Under the pieces are notes generated by a model. It was not told where the DNA came from, ran no database searches, and worked only from the letters and a program-made list of their open reading frames with translations. The position numbers and the translations under genes were made by a program. Below, piece by piece: positions 43,407 to 52,805 of a DNA stretch of 64,000 bases (its first letter is position 1; each line of letters begins with the position of its first letter). The DNA is from Desulfobacterales bacterium (lineage in GTDB: Bacteria; Desulfobacterota; Desulfobacteria; Desulfobacterales; JARGFK01), in contig JARGFK010000004.1 of NCBI GenBank assembly GCA_029211065.1, positions 1 through 64,000 of the forward strand, written 5' to 3'.

Positions 43407-43506
43407 TTACCATTTTTAAGGGCATAAGTGGGTCAGGGGTTTCAGGCGAATGTCAACCAATAGCCTTTTTCCTGACCGGTATAAAAATTGAAGGGGGTAC
43501 ATAACG

Positions 43507-43818
43507 ATGTACGCTGTATTATCTACCGGCGGCAAACAATATAAAGTTGAAGAAGGGGATGTCTTAAGAATAGAAAAGATATCCGGTGACGTAGGGGCCT
43601 CGGTCTCTTTTGACAAGGTCCTGATGTTTTCCGACGGAGAAAAAGTCCGTGTCGGCACCCCCCTGATTGACGGCATATCGGTCAGCGGCCATATTGTGGA
43701 GCAGGACAAAGCAAAAAAAATACTGGTATTCAAATATAAACGCCGCAAGAACTATCGACGCAAACAAGGCCATCGCCAGCCTTTCACGGCCATAAAAATC
43801 GACAGTATCTCGGCATAA
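43507..43818 (+). CDS. rplU: 50S ribosomal protein L21
   Basis: A 103-residue L21, complete and typical: MYAVLSTGGKQYKVEEGD at the N-terminus and KRRKNYRRKQGHRQPFTAIKI at the C-terminus. It binds 23S rRNA with L20. GGGGG-type ribosome-binding sequence precedes ATG 43507. It heads the rplU-rpmA-obgE-proB-nadD-rsfS-gpmI operon. Confidence 0.98.
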   Translation: MYAVLSTGGKQYKVEEGDVLRIEKISGDVGASVSFDKVLMFSDGEKVRVGTPLIDGISVSGHIVEQDKAKKILVFKYKRRKNYRRKQGHRQPFTAIKIDSISA

Positions 43819-43979
43819 CGGTTTGTGGCGTAAGTATTTTAATATAAAATTTCAGCCTGTGAATATGGCGCCGGATGTGGTGTATTTTCAAATAACAGGT
43901 GACCCTTTTCAGGGGATAAGCCAGACTGAAATTTTTTGAAACGATTATTTCAAGCTATTAGGATTTTAAGGAGCTTCTC
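43819..43979. other. rplU-rpmA spacer with an inverted repeat
   Basis: The 161-bp spacer contains AAATTTCAG (43847-43855) inverted as CTGAAATTT (43926-43934). This may form a long-range stem between the two ribosomal protein genes. No coding sequence is seen; the rest is AT-rich. Confidence 0.4.
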
Positions 43980-44234
43980 ATGGCACATAAAAAAGCAGGC
44001 GGCAGTTCTAGAAACGGCCGCGACAGCAACGGCCAGCGACGCGGCGTTAAACGATACGGCGGCAACAAAGTAACGGCCGGCAGCATACTGGTCCGGCAGA
44101 TAGGCACCCGGATTCATCCCGGAAACAATGTGGGTATCGGTAAGGATTTTACCATCTTTGCCAAAATCGACGGTGTCGTTGCCTACGAACGGGAGGGCCG
44201 TTCACGTAAAAAAGTAAGCGTCTATGCAGAGTGA
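43980..44234 (+). CDS. rpmA: 50S ribosomal protein L27
   Basis: An 84-residue L27 ([20 protein letters not shown]). It lacks the extra N-terminal extension cleaved in Firmicutes, so the mature N-terminus is encoded directly. It stabilises the peptidyl-transferase centre. GGAG precedes ATG 43980. Its stop overlaps the obgE start by 4 bp. Confidence 0.98.
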   Translation: MAHKKAGGSSRNGRDSNGQRRGVKRYGGNKVTAGSILVRQIGTRIHPGNNVGIGKDFTIFAKIDGVVAYEREGRSRKKVSVYAE

Positions 44235-45232
44235 AATTCATTGATGAAGTAATTATCACCGTTCAAGCCGGAAACGGTGGTCGTGGATGCGTCAGTTTCA
44301 GGCGCGAACGGTTTATCCCCCGCGGCGGACCGGACGGCGGCGACGGCGGTGACGGCGGGTCTGTTATTTTAAAGGCTTCCCCCGGCAAACGCACCCTTTA
44401 TCATTTTCAATTTAAAAGATCCTTCAAGGCCAAAAACGGTGACGGCGGACAGGGCAGCCAAAAAACCGGGAAAAACGGCCCCGACCTTATCATTGAAGTC
44501 CCCCCGGGAAGCATTGTCAGCGATACCGCTACCGGCCAGGTCATAAAAGATTTTGTAGAACCGGACGAAACTTTTGTGGTCGCCCAGGGAGGGCGCGGCG
44601 GCCGGGGCAACCTGCGTTTTAAATCTTCCACAAATCGTACACCCCGTCATGCCCAGCCGGGCGAACCCGGCCAGGCCCTTACCCTTAAAGTGGAACTCAA
44701 GCTGCTGGCCGATGTGGGCATTATCGGCCTGCCCAACGCCGGCAAATCCACCTTGGTCAGCGCCATTACATCAGCCAAACCCAAGATAGGGGCGTATCCT
44801 TTTACGACCCTGACACCCACCCTCGGTGTCGTTAATGCCGGTCGTAGAGAACCGTTTGTCGTTGCCGACATTCCGGGATTAATCGAAGGGGCCCATTCCG
44901 GTGCCGGGCTCGGCACCCGCTTTCTCAGACATATCGAACGGACCCGCATCCTGGTTCATCTCATCGATGCTTCCGGCATCGATCCGTCCGATCCGCTGCA
45001 GGGATACCATACCATTAACAGGGAACTTGCCCAATATAACAAGGACCTTGTTGAAAAACCCCAGCTTTTGGTGTTAAATAAAATCGACCTGCCCGGAACC
45101 CAAGCACTTTGCCAAACGTTTTTAAACGCGCTTAAAGGGCAAAACGTTTTGCTTATTTCAGCAGCGACCGGGGAAGGCCTGAACAAATTAAAGATGCAAC
45201 TTTTTCAACTGTTGGACCGGCGCCATGGCTAA
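44231..45232 (+). CDS. obgE: GTPase ObgE/CgtA
   Basis: A 333-residue Obg GTPase with the glycine-rich Obg fold ([34 protein letters not shown]) and a G domain (GLPNAGKS at 166-173, DIPGLIEGA). It acts in ribosome assembly and stringent-type growth control. No long C-terminal OCT domain is present, which is common outside Firmicutes. The start is GTG 44231 overlapping rpmA. Its stop overlaps proB by 8 bp. Confidence 0.97.
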   Translation: MKFIDEVIITVQAGNGGRGCVSFRRERFIPRGGPDGGDGGDGGSVILKASPGKRTLYHFQFKRSFKAKNGDGGQGSQKTGKNGPDLIIEVPPGSIVSDTATGQVIKDFVEPDETFVVAQGGRGGRGNLRFKSSTNRTPRHAQPGEPGQALTLKVELKLLADVGIIGLPNAGKSTLVSAITSAKPKIGAYPFTTLTPTLGVVNAGRREPFVVADIPGLIEGAHSGAGLGTRFLRHIERTRILVHLIDASGIDPSDPLQGYHTINRELAQYNKDLVEKPQLLVLNKIDLPGTQALCQTFLNALKGQNVLLISAATGEGLNKLKMQLFQLLDRRHG

Positions 45233-46358
45233 CGACCGTAAAACGCTATTTCATCAAGCCCGGCGGATTATCGTCAAGGTGGGCAGCGGCGTGCTCACCC
45301 GGACCGACGGGTTAAACACAGCGGCGATTCGCTCCATCAGCCGTCAAATCTGCAATCTGATTGACCAGGGCAAGGAAGTTCTGCTGGTCACATCCGGCGC
45401 CATGGCCTCCGGCGTCAAAAAAGTTTCCCTTCCGAAGCGGCCGGATGAACTTCCCAAGCGGCAGGCTGCCGCCGCCGTGGGACAAGCCGGTCTCATCATG
45501 GAATATGAAAAAGCCTTTGGCCGTTTTGGGAAAAAAGTAGCCCAAATCCTTTTGACCAGTGATGATCTCAGCAACCGCAAACGATACCTGAACGCCCGCA
45601 ACACGCTTTATACATTGCTGTCCTGGCAGGTCGTTCCGATTATCAATGAAAACGATACGGTTTCCATTGCGGAAATCCAGTTCGGCGACAACGACAACCT
45701 TGCCGCCATGATCGCCCTGCTCATGGACGCGGATATTCTCGTCAACCTTACCGTTACGGATGGCTTGTATGACAGGGACCCCCGCACGGAAAGCAATGCC
45801 GAGCTGATCCCCCTGGTTTCCACCATCGGTAAAGACATTGAAAAGCTGGCCAACGACATCCCCGGGGCTTTAAATTTCGGCGGCATGCTAAGTAAAATCA
45901 AAGCCGCCAAAAAGCTGACGGCCGTCGGGATCCCCATGCTCATTGCCAATGGCAGCACACCCCATATTCTGACAAAATTATTCGCAGGCAAAGATTTCGG
46001 CACTTATTTTATCCCTAAAACTGAAAAACTGGCCAGCCGCAAATGCTGGATCGGTTTTGCGTTGAAGCCCAAAGGCCTTATTCAACTGGACGCCGGCGCC
46101 GCTGCAGCCGTCCTGACCAGGGGCAAGAGCTTGCTGCCAAGCGGCATTACAGCCGTAGCGGGTGACTTTGATGTCGGTGCGGCAGTGGAATTGGCCAAAC
46201 CCGATCAGGAAATCATCGGGGTCGGCCTCGTTAATTACAGCGCCGGCGATATCCTAAAAATAATGGGCTGCAAGTCCGGCCAGATCAGGGAACGGCTGGG
46301 CTACAAACCCTATGATGAAATCATTCACCGTGACAACCTTGTGATTACAGCGGCTTGA
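45225..46358 (+). CDS. proB: Glutamate 5-kinase
   Basis: A 377-residue ProB: amino-acid kinase domain (IIVKVGSGVLT, SGAMASGVKK, NENDTV, FGDNDNLAA) and C-terminal PUA domain. It phosphorylates glutamate in proline synthesis and is normally feedback-inhibited by proline. Its partner proA is 3.2 kb downstream rather than adjacent, separated by nadD-rsfS-gpmI and an inverted-repeat element. Confidence 0.97.
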   Translation: MANDRKTLFHQARRIIVKVGSGVLTRTDGLNTAAIRSISRQICNLIDQGKEVLLVTSGAMASGVKKVSLPKRPDELPKRQAAAAVGQAGLIMEYEKAFGRFGKKVAQILLTSDDLSNRKRYLNARNTLYTLLSWQVVPIINENDTVSIAEIQFGDNDNLAAMIALLMDADILVNLTVTDGLYDRDPRTESNAELIPLVSTIGKDIEKLANDIPGALNFGGMLSKIKAAKKLTAVGIPMLIANGSTPHILTKLFAGKDFGTYFIPKTEKLASRKCWIGFALKPKGLIQLDAGAAAAVLTRGKSLLPSGITAVAGDFDVGAAVELAKPDQEIIGVGLVNYSAGDILKIMGCKSGQIRERLGYKPYDEIIHRDNLVITAA

Positions 46359-46401
46359 GATTACGAACCATAAAACCATCCCCTTCGGCAAGCGAGGTTT
46401 T

Positions 46402-47070
46402 TTGAAACGAATCGGGCTGTTTGGCGGTACATTTAACCCCCTCCACATCGGGCACCTTTTGGCGGCTGATGAAGTGTGCAAAAAATTTCCCCTGGACCAT
46501 ATTTATTTCATACCGTCCGCCACTCCGCCGCACAAAGAGCCGGAGGTGCTGGCCGGGGCCGATGATCGCCTGGCGATGATCCGCCTGGCAATCGCCGATT
46601 ACCCCCTCTTTAGCGCTTCAGATGTGGAAGTCTCCCGTCCGGGGCCCTCTTTTACCATTGACACGGTCCGGTATTACAAATCGAACCTGCCGGAGGAGAT
46701 CGATCTTTATCTGATTATGGGGTTTGACGCCTTTCTGGAACTCCACACCTGGAAATCTTATCTTAACCTTTTAAAGTTAATTTCATTTATTGTGATGTCG
46801 CGCCCCTGTAAAGCGTTTAGCCAAAGCCCCCGGGGTTGGAAAATACTCGAGGAATATCTGTCTCGGCAAATTTCAGACCGATATCGCTTCTCCCCTGAAA
46901 GGTCGTGTTACGACCATCCTGACAACCCGTCCCTTTTTCTGATGGACATCAATCTGACGGATATTTCCTCAACCCGGATTCGCCGCTCTATCAAAACCGG
47001 CCTGCCCATTGACCGGCAGGTGCCGCCGGTTGTGGACACGTATATCAAAACCAAAGGACTGTATGTATGA
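46402..47070 (+). CDS. nadD: Nicotinate-nucleotide adenylyltransferase
   Basis: A 222-residue NadD, joining nicotinate mononucleotide and ATP in NAD synthesis. The nucleotidyltransferase motif is GLFGGTFNPLHIGHL (HxGH type), and the C-terminal motif is DISSTRIRRSI. The start is probably TTG 46402, since no nearby ATG gives the GGTF motif with the right N-terminus. It overlaps rsfS by 4 bp. Confidence 0.95.
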   Translation: MKRIGLFGGTFNPLHIGHLLAADEVCKKFPLDHIYFIPSATPPHKEPEVLAGADDRLAMIRLAIADYPLFSASDVEVSRPGPSFTIDTVRYYKSNLPEEIDLYLIMGFDAFLELHTWKSYLNLLKLISFIVMSRPCKAFSQSPRGWKILEEYLSRQISDRYRFSPERSCYDHPDNPSLFLMDINLTDISSTRIRRSIKTGLPIDRQVPPVVDTYIKTKGLYV

Positions 47071-47462
47071 CCGACGACCTGGATCTATCTTTGACACCCT
47101 ATGTTCGGGCAGCGCTGGGACGAAAAGCCGCGAATCTGGTCCTGCTGGATGTGCGCGGGCTTTCTTCGGTAGGCGACTTTCTCATCATCTGCAGCGGCCG
47201 TTCCAACCGGCAGGTGTCCGCCATTGCCGATTTTATTCAAATGGACCTTAAAAGCAAAGGCATCCGGCCGCTGAGTGTCGAAGGTAAAAAAGAAGGGCAC
47301 TGGGTCCTGCTGGATTACGGTCATGTGATCCTGCACGTTTTTTATGAACCGCTGCGTGATTTTTATGACCTTGAGAGCCTTTGGATCGACGCCCAGCGGA
47401 TCAATATCGACACCCTTTTTAAAAACGAAAAGCCCCTGGGGGCGCCGGGAGAAACATTATGA
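47067..47462 (+). CDS. rsfS: Ribosomal silencing factor RsfS
   Basis: A 131-residue RsfS (RsfA/Iojap). It binds L14 and blocks subunit joining in starvation. Typical sequence GDFLIICSGRSNRQVSAIADFI and GHWVLLDYGHVILHVFYEPLRDFYDLESLW is present. It overlaps both nadD and gpmI by 4 bp, a tightly coupled operon. Confidence 0.96.
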   Translation: MTDDLDLSLTPYVRAALGRKAANLVLLDVRGLSSVGDFLIICSGRSNRQVSAIADFIQMDLKSKGIRPLSVEGKKEGHWVLLDYGHVILHVFYEPLRDFYDLESLWIDAQRINIDTLFKNEKPLGAPGETL

Positions 47463-49003
47463 AATCCAATAACTGCTGTATGTTGATGATCCTGGACGGG
47501 TGGGGTATTAACCCGTCCCATGACGGCAATGCCGTATATCTGGCCGGAACGCCGAACCTGAACAAACTGATGCAGGAATACCCCCACACGCAGTTGCTCT
47601 GCTCCGGCGAAGCAGTCGGCCTGCCCCAGGGAATTATGGGAAATTCCGAAGTGGGGCACCTCAATATCGGGGCCGGCAGAATTATTTATCAGGATATTCT
47701 CAGAATCGACACGGCTATTCGCGACGGCAGCTTTTTTAAAAACGAGGCGCTTGTCGAACTGATCAATGATGTTGTGGACCATGGCGCGGCACTGCACCTG
47801 ATGGGGCTGGTCTCCGACGGCGGGGTTCACAGCCAGCTGAGCCATCTGCTGGCCTTACTGGACATGACCCGGCAAAAAGGCGTCGGCAAGGTCTTTGTTC
47901 ATGCGATTCTGGACGGCCGCGACACCCCACCGGACAGCGGGGCTGCCTATGTCAAAAAAATCCAGGATCACCTTCAGGCCCATCACCACGGCGCCATCGC
48001 CACCATCTGCGGCCGCTATTTCGCCATGGACCGCGACAACCGCTGGGACCGAACCCAAAAGGCTTACCGGCTGTATGCCGCCGGGGAAGGCATAAAAGAG
48101 CCGGATCCGGTGATGGCGGTTAAAAATGCCTATACCCGCGGTGAAACCGATGAGTTTGTAAAGCCCATCGTCATCACTGCAGATGCCGGCAAAGCGGCGG
48201 GAACCATAAAGGACGGCGACAGCATCATTTTTTTTAATTTCAGGGCCGACCGGGCGCGCCAGATCACCCGGGCCTTTAATGATCCCGATTTTAATGGATT
48301 TAAACGAACCCCGCCGATAAAATTGTCCAAATATGTCACCATGACCCAATATGATGAAACGTTCACATTTCCCGTTGCATTCGGTCCGGTTCACCGGGAT
48401 AAAATTTTGGGCGAGGTGATCAGCCAGGCTGGACTGGAACAGCTTCGAATCGCTGAAACGGAAAAATACGCCCACGTTACCTATTTTTTCAACGGGGGCG
48501 AAGAAAAGCCGTTTCCCCTTGAAGACCGCTGTATGGTCCCCTCACCCCGGGATATCCCGACGTATGATCTCAAGCCGGAAATGAGCGCGCTGAAGGTGAG
48601 CGCAGAAGTGATTTCCAGAGTTCAATCGGACAAATATCGTTTGATCGTTCTTAATTTTGCCAACATGGACATGGTGGGGCATACCGGCGTGCTGGAAGCG
48701 GCCATCTCCGCATGCCAAACCGTTGACCGCTGCGTCCGTGAAATCGTCGATACGGTTAAAGCCCGGGGAGGTGTTGTTTTAATTGCAGCCGATCACGGCA
48801 ATGCCGAAATGATGAGGGAACCCAACGGCAACCCCCACACCGCCCATACCCTTAACCCCGTTCCCTTTATCCTGGTTGATGATACCCGAAAAAATGTGCG
48901 CTTGAAAGAAGGAAAGCTGGGAGATATCGCACCTACGATTCTTGAAATCATCGGTATCGACAAACCGGAACAGATGACCGGGTCATCCCTGATTATCCCA
49001 TAG
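47459..49003 (+). CDS. gpmI: 2,3-bisphosphoglycerate-independent phosphoglycerate mutase
   Basis: A 514-residue GpmI, an alkaline-phosphatase-fold metalloenzyme that interconverts 3- and 2-phosphoglycerate. Motifs include LDGWGINPSHDGNAV, the phosphoserine site GIMGNSEVGHLNIGAGR, and the metal ligands ADHGNAE near the C-terminus. It ends the rplU operon. An inverted-repeat element (49038-49376) begins 35 bp downstream of its stop. Confidence 0.97.
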   Translation: MKSNNCCMLMILDGWGINPSHDGNAVYLAGTPNLNKLMQEYPHTQLLCSGEAVGLPQGIMGNSEVGHLNIGAGRIIYQDILRIDTAIRDGSFFKNEALVELINDVVDHGAALHLMGLVSDGGVHSQLSHLLALLDMTRQKGVGKVFVHAILDGRDTPPDSGAAYVKKIQDHLQAHHHGAIATICGRYFAMDRDNRWDRTQKAYRLYAAGEGIKEPDPVMAVKNAYTRGETDEFVKPIVITADAGKAAGTIKDGDSIIFFNFRADRARQITRAFNDPDFNGFKRTPPIKLSKYVTMTQYDETFTFPVAFGPVHRDKILGEVISQAGLEQLRIAETEKYAHVTYFFNGGEEKPFPLEDRCMVPSPRDIPTYDLKPEMSALKVSAEVISRVQSDKYRLIVLNFANMDMVGHTGVLEAAISACQTVDRCVREIVDTVKARGGVVLIAADHGNAEMMREPNGNPHTAHTLNPVPFILVDDTRKNVRLKEGKLGDIAPTILEIIGIDKPEQMTGSSLIIP

Positions 49004-49037
49004 AGCCAAGTGATGATTGCCTTCCTATTGGTTGCAT

Positions 49038-49376
49038 AATTATTTGAGGGGTCGGGGAGTTTTTCAAACGTTGTCCTGTCAGCCCGGAGACAGCCCCCGT
49101 GGGATGCATAACCATCTTATTGAGGCATGACCGCACGGCAGCGATCCCGCTCAAGTTCCATTGAACCAGCCCCAAAAGGTTGATTCCCACGGCGACGATG
49201 ATCGTCTCTGCCTGTTACCGCTCAGCGCAAAGGCTGGGGGGCGTGTACGGAGCACAGTCACCTTTGGTTACGGCTCCCACGGGGGCTTTCTCCGGGCTGA
49301 CCGTCGACAAACGCTGAAGTGACAAGGGCTTTCCCCATAGGCGCTTGTAACGAAACTCCCCGACCCCTGAATTATT
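49038..49376. repeat. Composite inverted-repeat element (about 340 bp) between gpmI and proA
   Basis: Outer arms: AGGGGTCGGGGAGTTT (49047-49062) is perfectly inverted as 49353-49368, with AT-rich flanks that also partly match. Inner arms: 49078-49104 and 49275-49301 are inverted over 27 bp with a single mismatch and contain CAGCCCGGAGA and GCCCCCGTGGGA. The right arm has about 37 extra bases between outer and inner repeats. No credible ORF was found inside. It resembles a non-autonomous transposable element, but the long nested stem could also be a structured RNA. The rest of the 49004-49574 spacer holds the proA promoter. Confidence 0.75.
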
Positions 49377-49481
49377 TAGACGTCGGCCCGATCTGAAATA
49401 CGGTTATCGCCGGCGTGTTCATTATGTCTATTTCATTCTGATTTCCTTAGTAAATCAGGAAAAAGAAAGTGCGAATAGAAT

Positions 49482-49511
49482 TTGACATTACCTATGCCTT
49501 TCCGATAAATA
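49482..49511 (+). promoter_or_regulatory. Probable proA promoter
   Basis: TTGACA (49482-49487) is followed at 18 bp by TAAATA (49506-49511), about 64 bp before the proA ATG. It fits proA having its own promoter after separation from the proB operon. Confidence 0.6.
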
Positions 49512-49574
49512 TATCCTAAATGGAGCGTTTCAGATTTTAAAATGGGATGATTATATTTCATCAAAGGAATTTTT

Positions 49575-50873
49575 ATGGATATCAAACAACTAGCGAAAAA
49601 AGCCAAAGCGGCATCCCTTCAGCTTGCCGCAGTCGGCAGTGAAACAAAAAACACGGCCCTTGAAAATATAGCGCGCGCGCTGGAACAAAACAAAGCAGAC
49701 ATTGCTTCGGCCAACGCAGCCGATTTAAATAAAGCGGAAAAGGAAAACCTGGCTGCGCCGCTGCTCAAACGCCTCAACTTTGATGAAGGTAAAATACATG
49801 AAGCTGTGGAGGGTCTCAACAGCCTGATCGGCCTTGCCGATCCGGTGGGCCTTACGCTAAGCGCCATGGAGTTGGACAAGGGCCTGGAGCTTTTCAAGGT
49901 GAGCTGCCCCATCGGGGTGATGGGTATCGTCTTTGAATCCCGGCCGGATGCTTTGGTGCAGATATCATCGCTGTGCCTTAAAAGCGGCAATGCCGTCCTG
50001 ATGAAAGGCGGCAGCGAAGCCGCCGGCACCAATCGAATTCTGGCGGACATCATCAACAAAGCAACCACGGCGGCCGGCATTCCGGCCGGCTGGCTGACCC
50101 TGCTGGAAGCCCGGTCGGATGTCACCGAGATGCTGGCAATGGATGCGCATATCGACCTGATCATTCCCCGGGGCAGCAACGAGTTCGTCCGACATATCAT
50201 GGATAACACCAACATACCCGTTCTGGGTCATGCCGACGGGATCTGTCACGTGTATATCGACAAGACGGCGGATATCGACATGGCGGTAAGGATAACGGTT
50301 GACAGCAAGACCCAGTATGTGGCCGTGTGCAATGCAGCGGAAACCCTGCTGGTGCATAAAGATATTGCCGGGAACATCCTGCCGAAGCTCAAAGCGGCCC
50401 TCACAAAAAAAGGGGTTGAACTGCGGGGGTGTGAACGGACCGCCCGATTGATTGATGTCCTGCCCGCCACCGAAAAAGACTGGTGCACCGAATATCTGGA
50501 TTTTATCCTCTCCATCCGGGTTGTGGATTCCCTGGCGGATGCCGTTGATCATATCAATCGTTACGGCTCTCGCCACACCGACGTGATTGTAACCGCCGAC
50601 AAGGTGAGAGGGGGGCGGTTCATGGATTACGTGGATTCAGCCTGTGTATTTATGAACTGCAGCAGCCGCTTCAACGACGGCTTTCGATTCGGATTGGGCG
50701 CCGAAGTGGGTATCAGCACCAACAAAATTCATGCACGCGGCCCCGTGGGCTTGGAAGGACTGGTGATATACAAGTGGCGTCTGATCGGCAACGGCAATGT
50801 GGTAACGGACTATTCCGGAAAGGATGCCAGGGCCTTTACGCACCGGCCGCTTAAAATGGATTTCAAGCTTTGA
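49575..50873 (+). CDS. proA: Gamma-glutamyl phosphate reductase
   Basis: A 432-residue ProA, reducing gamma-glutamyl phosphate to the semialdehyde with NADPH in proline synthesis. Key parts are GVMGIVFESRPDALVQI, LIIPRGSNEFVRHI, the region VAVCNAAETLLVHK with the likely active Cys, and FRFGLGAEVGIST. It is separated from proB and has its own promoter. AAAGGA precedes ATG 49575. Confidence 0.96.
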   Translation: MDIKQLAKKAKAASLQLAAVGSETKNTALENIARALEQNKADIASANAADLNKAEKENLAAPLLKRLNFDEGKIHEAVEGLNSLIGLADPVGLTLSAMELDKGLELFKVSCPIGVMGIVFESRPDALVQISSLCLKSGNAVLMKGGSEAAGTNRILADIINKATTAAGIPAGWLTLLEARSDVTEMLAMDAHIDLIIPRGSNEFVRHIMDNTNIPVLGHADGICHVYIDKTADIDMAVRITVDSKTQYVAVCNAAETLLVHKDIAGNILPKLKAALTKKGVELRGCERTARLIDVLPATEKDWCTEYLDFILSIRVVDSLADAVDHINRYGSRHTDVIVTADKVRGGRFMDYVDSACVFMNCSSRFNDGFRFGLGAEVGISTNKIHARGPVGLEGLVIYKWRLIGNGNVVTDYSGKDARAFTHRPLKMDFKL

Positions 50874-50931
50874 GTTCGGAATCTTATCCCAAATTTACGC
50901 TAATCTTTTGTTTTAGGGAGCAGCAAAACCC

Positions 50932-51765
50932 ATGAAAAAAGTCATCATCACAGCGGCCGTGACCGGTTCCTTTCCCACTAAGGAAATGAACCCGGCCGTT
51001 CCCTATTCACCTGCGGAGATAGCGACCGCAGCTGTGGACTGCTGCCGCGCCGGCGCAGCGATTGTGCACATCCACGTCAGAGAACCCGAAACCGGCCGTC
51101 CGGCATTCAGGCTCGACCTCTTCAGGGAAGTCGTCGAGCGCATCCGGCAGGAGTGCAACCTGATCATCAATCTGACCACCAGCGGCTTCAATATACAGGG
51201 CGATGATCTCATCGCCCAGCGCCTGCAGCCGCTGTCGTTGAAACCCGATATGTGTTCGCTGGATATCGGTTCGATGAACTTTCACGACAGGGCGTTCATC
51301 AATACGCCTGAATGGGGACAGGCCGCTGCAAAAAAAATGCGGGAAGCAGGCGTCAAGCCTGAAATTGAAGTGTTTGATATTGGGCACATCTATCAGGCGT
51401 TGGCGTTTATTGAAAAGGATGCATTCGCGCTGCCGCCTTATTTTCAGCTCTGCATGGGGGTCGGATGGGGAATCGAAGCAACCCCGGAAAACCTCCTTTT
51501 CATGAAAAGCAAACTGCCACCCGGCGTCGAATGGTCAGTCCTTGGGGTGGGGAAATCGCAGCTTGCTATGATCGGCATGTCTCTGATTCTGGGAGGCCAT
51601 GTCCGGGTCGGCTTCGAGGACAACCTCTATATCAGAAAGGGTGAACCGGCCAAAAGCAACGCCCAGTTCGTGGAAATGGCGGCGGAGCTGGCGCATCGTT
51701 TCCAAAGAGACGTGGCGACACCGGACGAGGCCCGCGATATCCTCGGAATAAAAAAACAGGCCTGA
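50932..51765 (+). CDS. Beta-keto acid cleavage enzyme (BKACE, DUF849)
   Basis: A 277-residue TIM-barrel enzyme of the BKACE family. The zinc-binding motif is [12 protein letters not shown] (H46, H48), and [11 protein letters not shown] carries the conserved glutamate. BKACEs condense a beta-keto acid with acetyl-CoA and split it to acetoacetate plus a new acyl-CoA. Known substrates include 3-keto-5-aminohexanoate and dehydrocarnitine, but specificity depends on a few pocket residues I cannot assign. Two CoA-transferase subunits follow, and a dehydrogenase pair converges on them. Confidence 0.88.
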   Translation: MKKVIITAAVTGSFPTKEMNPAVPYSPAEIATAAVDCCRAGAAIVHIHVREPETGRPAFRLDLFREVVERIRQECNLIINLTTSGFNIQGDDLIAQRLQPLSLKPDMCSLDIGSMNFHDRAFINTPEWGQAAAKKMREAGVKPEIEVFDIGHIYQALAFIEKDAFALPPYFQLCMGVGWGIEATPENLLFMKSKLPPGVEWSVLGVGKSQLAMIGMSLILGGHVRVGFEDNLYIRKGEPAKSNAQFVEMAAELAHRFQRDVATPDEARDILGIKKQA

Positions 51766-51803
51766 TATCGTCATCGACTTCTAAGCGGATCGGCGATCTT
51801 TCC

Positions 51804-52790
51804 ATGAGAAACAAAGTCATGAGTCCCCGGGAAGCGGTTCAACGTTATGTCCAGGATGGGGCTCATATTTCAATCGGCGGTTTTACCATTGTCAGAAATC
51901 CCATGGGGCTCGTCCATGAGATTATCCGGCAAAAGCTCCGAAACCTGCACGTGTATGTCCATTCCCACGGCCAGGCCTTCGATCTTTTGATCGGGGCCGG
52001 ATGCGTTGCTGCCATGGAGTTTGCCTACGGCGGAACGGCCCGGTTTTCGCCTTCAGGCGGCATCCGTTTCCGCAAAGCCATTGAACAGGGCCTTGTCCGC
52101 TTTGAAGACTACACCAACTACCAGATGGTCCTGCGCTTTTTAGCCGGCGCCATGGGGCTTCCCTTCCTTCCCTTAAAGGGCGTCGCCCAGACGGACGTTA
52201 TAGAGAAATGGGGCTTTGACGAAACCTTCCGGTCTCAGAATCCCCGCCTGCCGGACAAAAAGCTGGCCGTGCTTAAAAACCCGTTTGATCCTCCCGGAAA
52301 AGAACGGGAGCTGGTTGCAGTACCCGCCATCCAGCCGGACGTTACGCTGCTCCACGTTCAGAAAGCCGATTCCGAAGGCACCTGCCGCATAGAAGGCCTG
52401 ACCTTCGCGGACGTGGAACAGGCCAAAGCCGCCCGGCACGTGATCGTTTCGTGCGAAGAACTGGTTTCCAGAGAGGAGATCCGCAAAGACCCGGATCGCA
52501 ACCGGATTCCCTTTTTTATCGTGGACGCGGTCGTACCCCTCCCCTACGGCGCCCACCCCACCGCCTGCAACAATTATTATGACTATGACGACGACCATCT
52601 CCTGTTATATGGAAAGTTGGCTGCCGACGACCGTGCTTTTCAGGATTATTTAGATACCTATGTCTTTGAAACCGAGACCCATGCAGACTATCTTGTACAA
52701 ATCGGCGAGAAGGCGCTCCAAACGCTCCGGGCGGACCCCGATCTGGGGTACCGGCCCCGCAGCACTCGAGATTTAGACCATCAAGCCTGA
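51804..52790 (+). CDS. CoA-transferase alpha subunit (GctA-like)
   Basis: A 328-residue alpha subunit of a family I CoA-transferase, most like the glutaconate CoA-transferase branch. Recognisable parts are VMSPREAVQRYVQDGAHISIGGF at the N-terminus and the VVAVPAIQPDVTLLHVQKAD-type segment (here LVAVPAIQPDVTLLHV). It moves CoA between carboxylic acids together with the beta subunit encoded 15 bp downstream. Its natural substrate is probably acetoacetate or an acyl product of the BKACE step, an inference from the neighbours. Confidence 0.85.
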   Translation: MRNKVMSPREAVQRYVQDGAHISIGGFTIVRNPMGLVHEIIRQKLRNLHVYVHSHGQAFDLLIGAGCVAAMEFAYGGTARFSPSGGIRFRKAIEQGLVRFEDYTNYQMVLRFLAGAMGLPFLPLKGVAQTDVIEKWGFDETFRSQNPRLPDKKLAVLKNPFDPPGKERELVAVPAIQPDVTLLHVQKADSEGTCRIEGLTFADVEQAKAARHVIVSCEELVSREEIRKDPDRNRIPFFIVDAVVPLPYGAHPTACNNYYDYDDDHLLLYGKLAADDRAFQDYLDTYVFETETHADYLVQIGEKALQTLRADPDLGYRPRSTRDLDHQA

Positions 52791-52805
52791 GAGGTTGCCA
52801 AAGAT

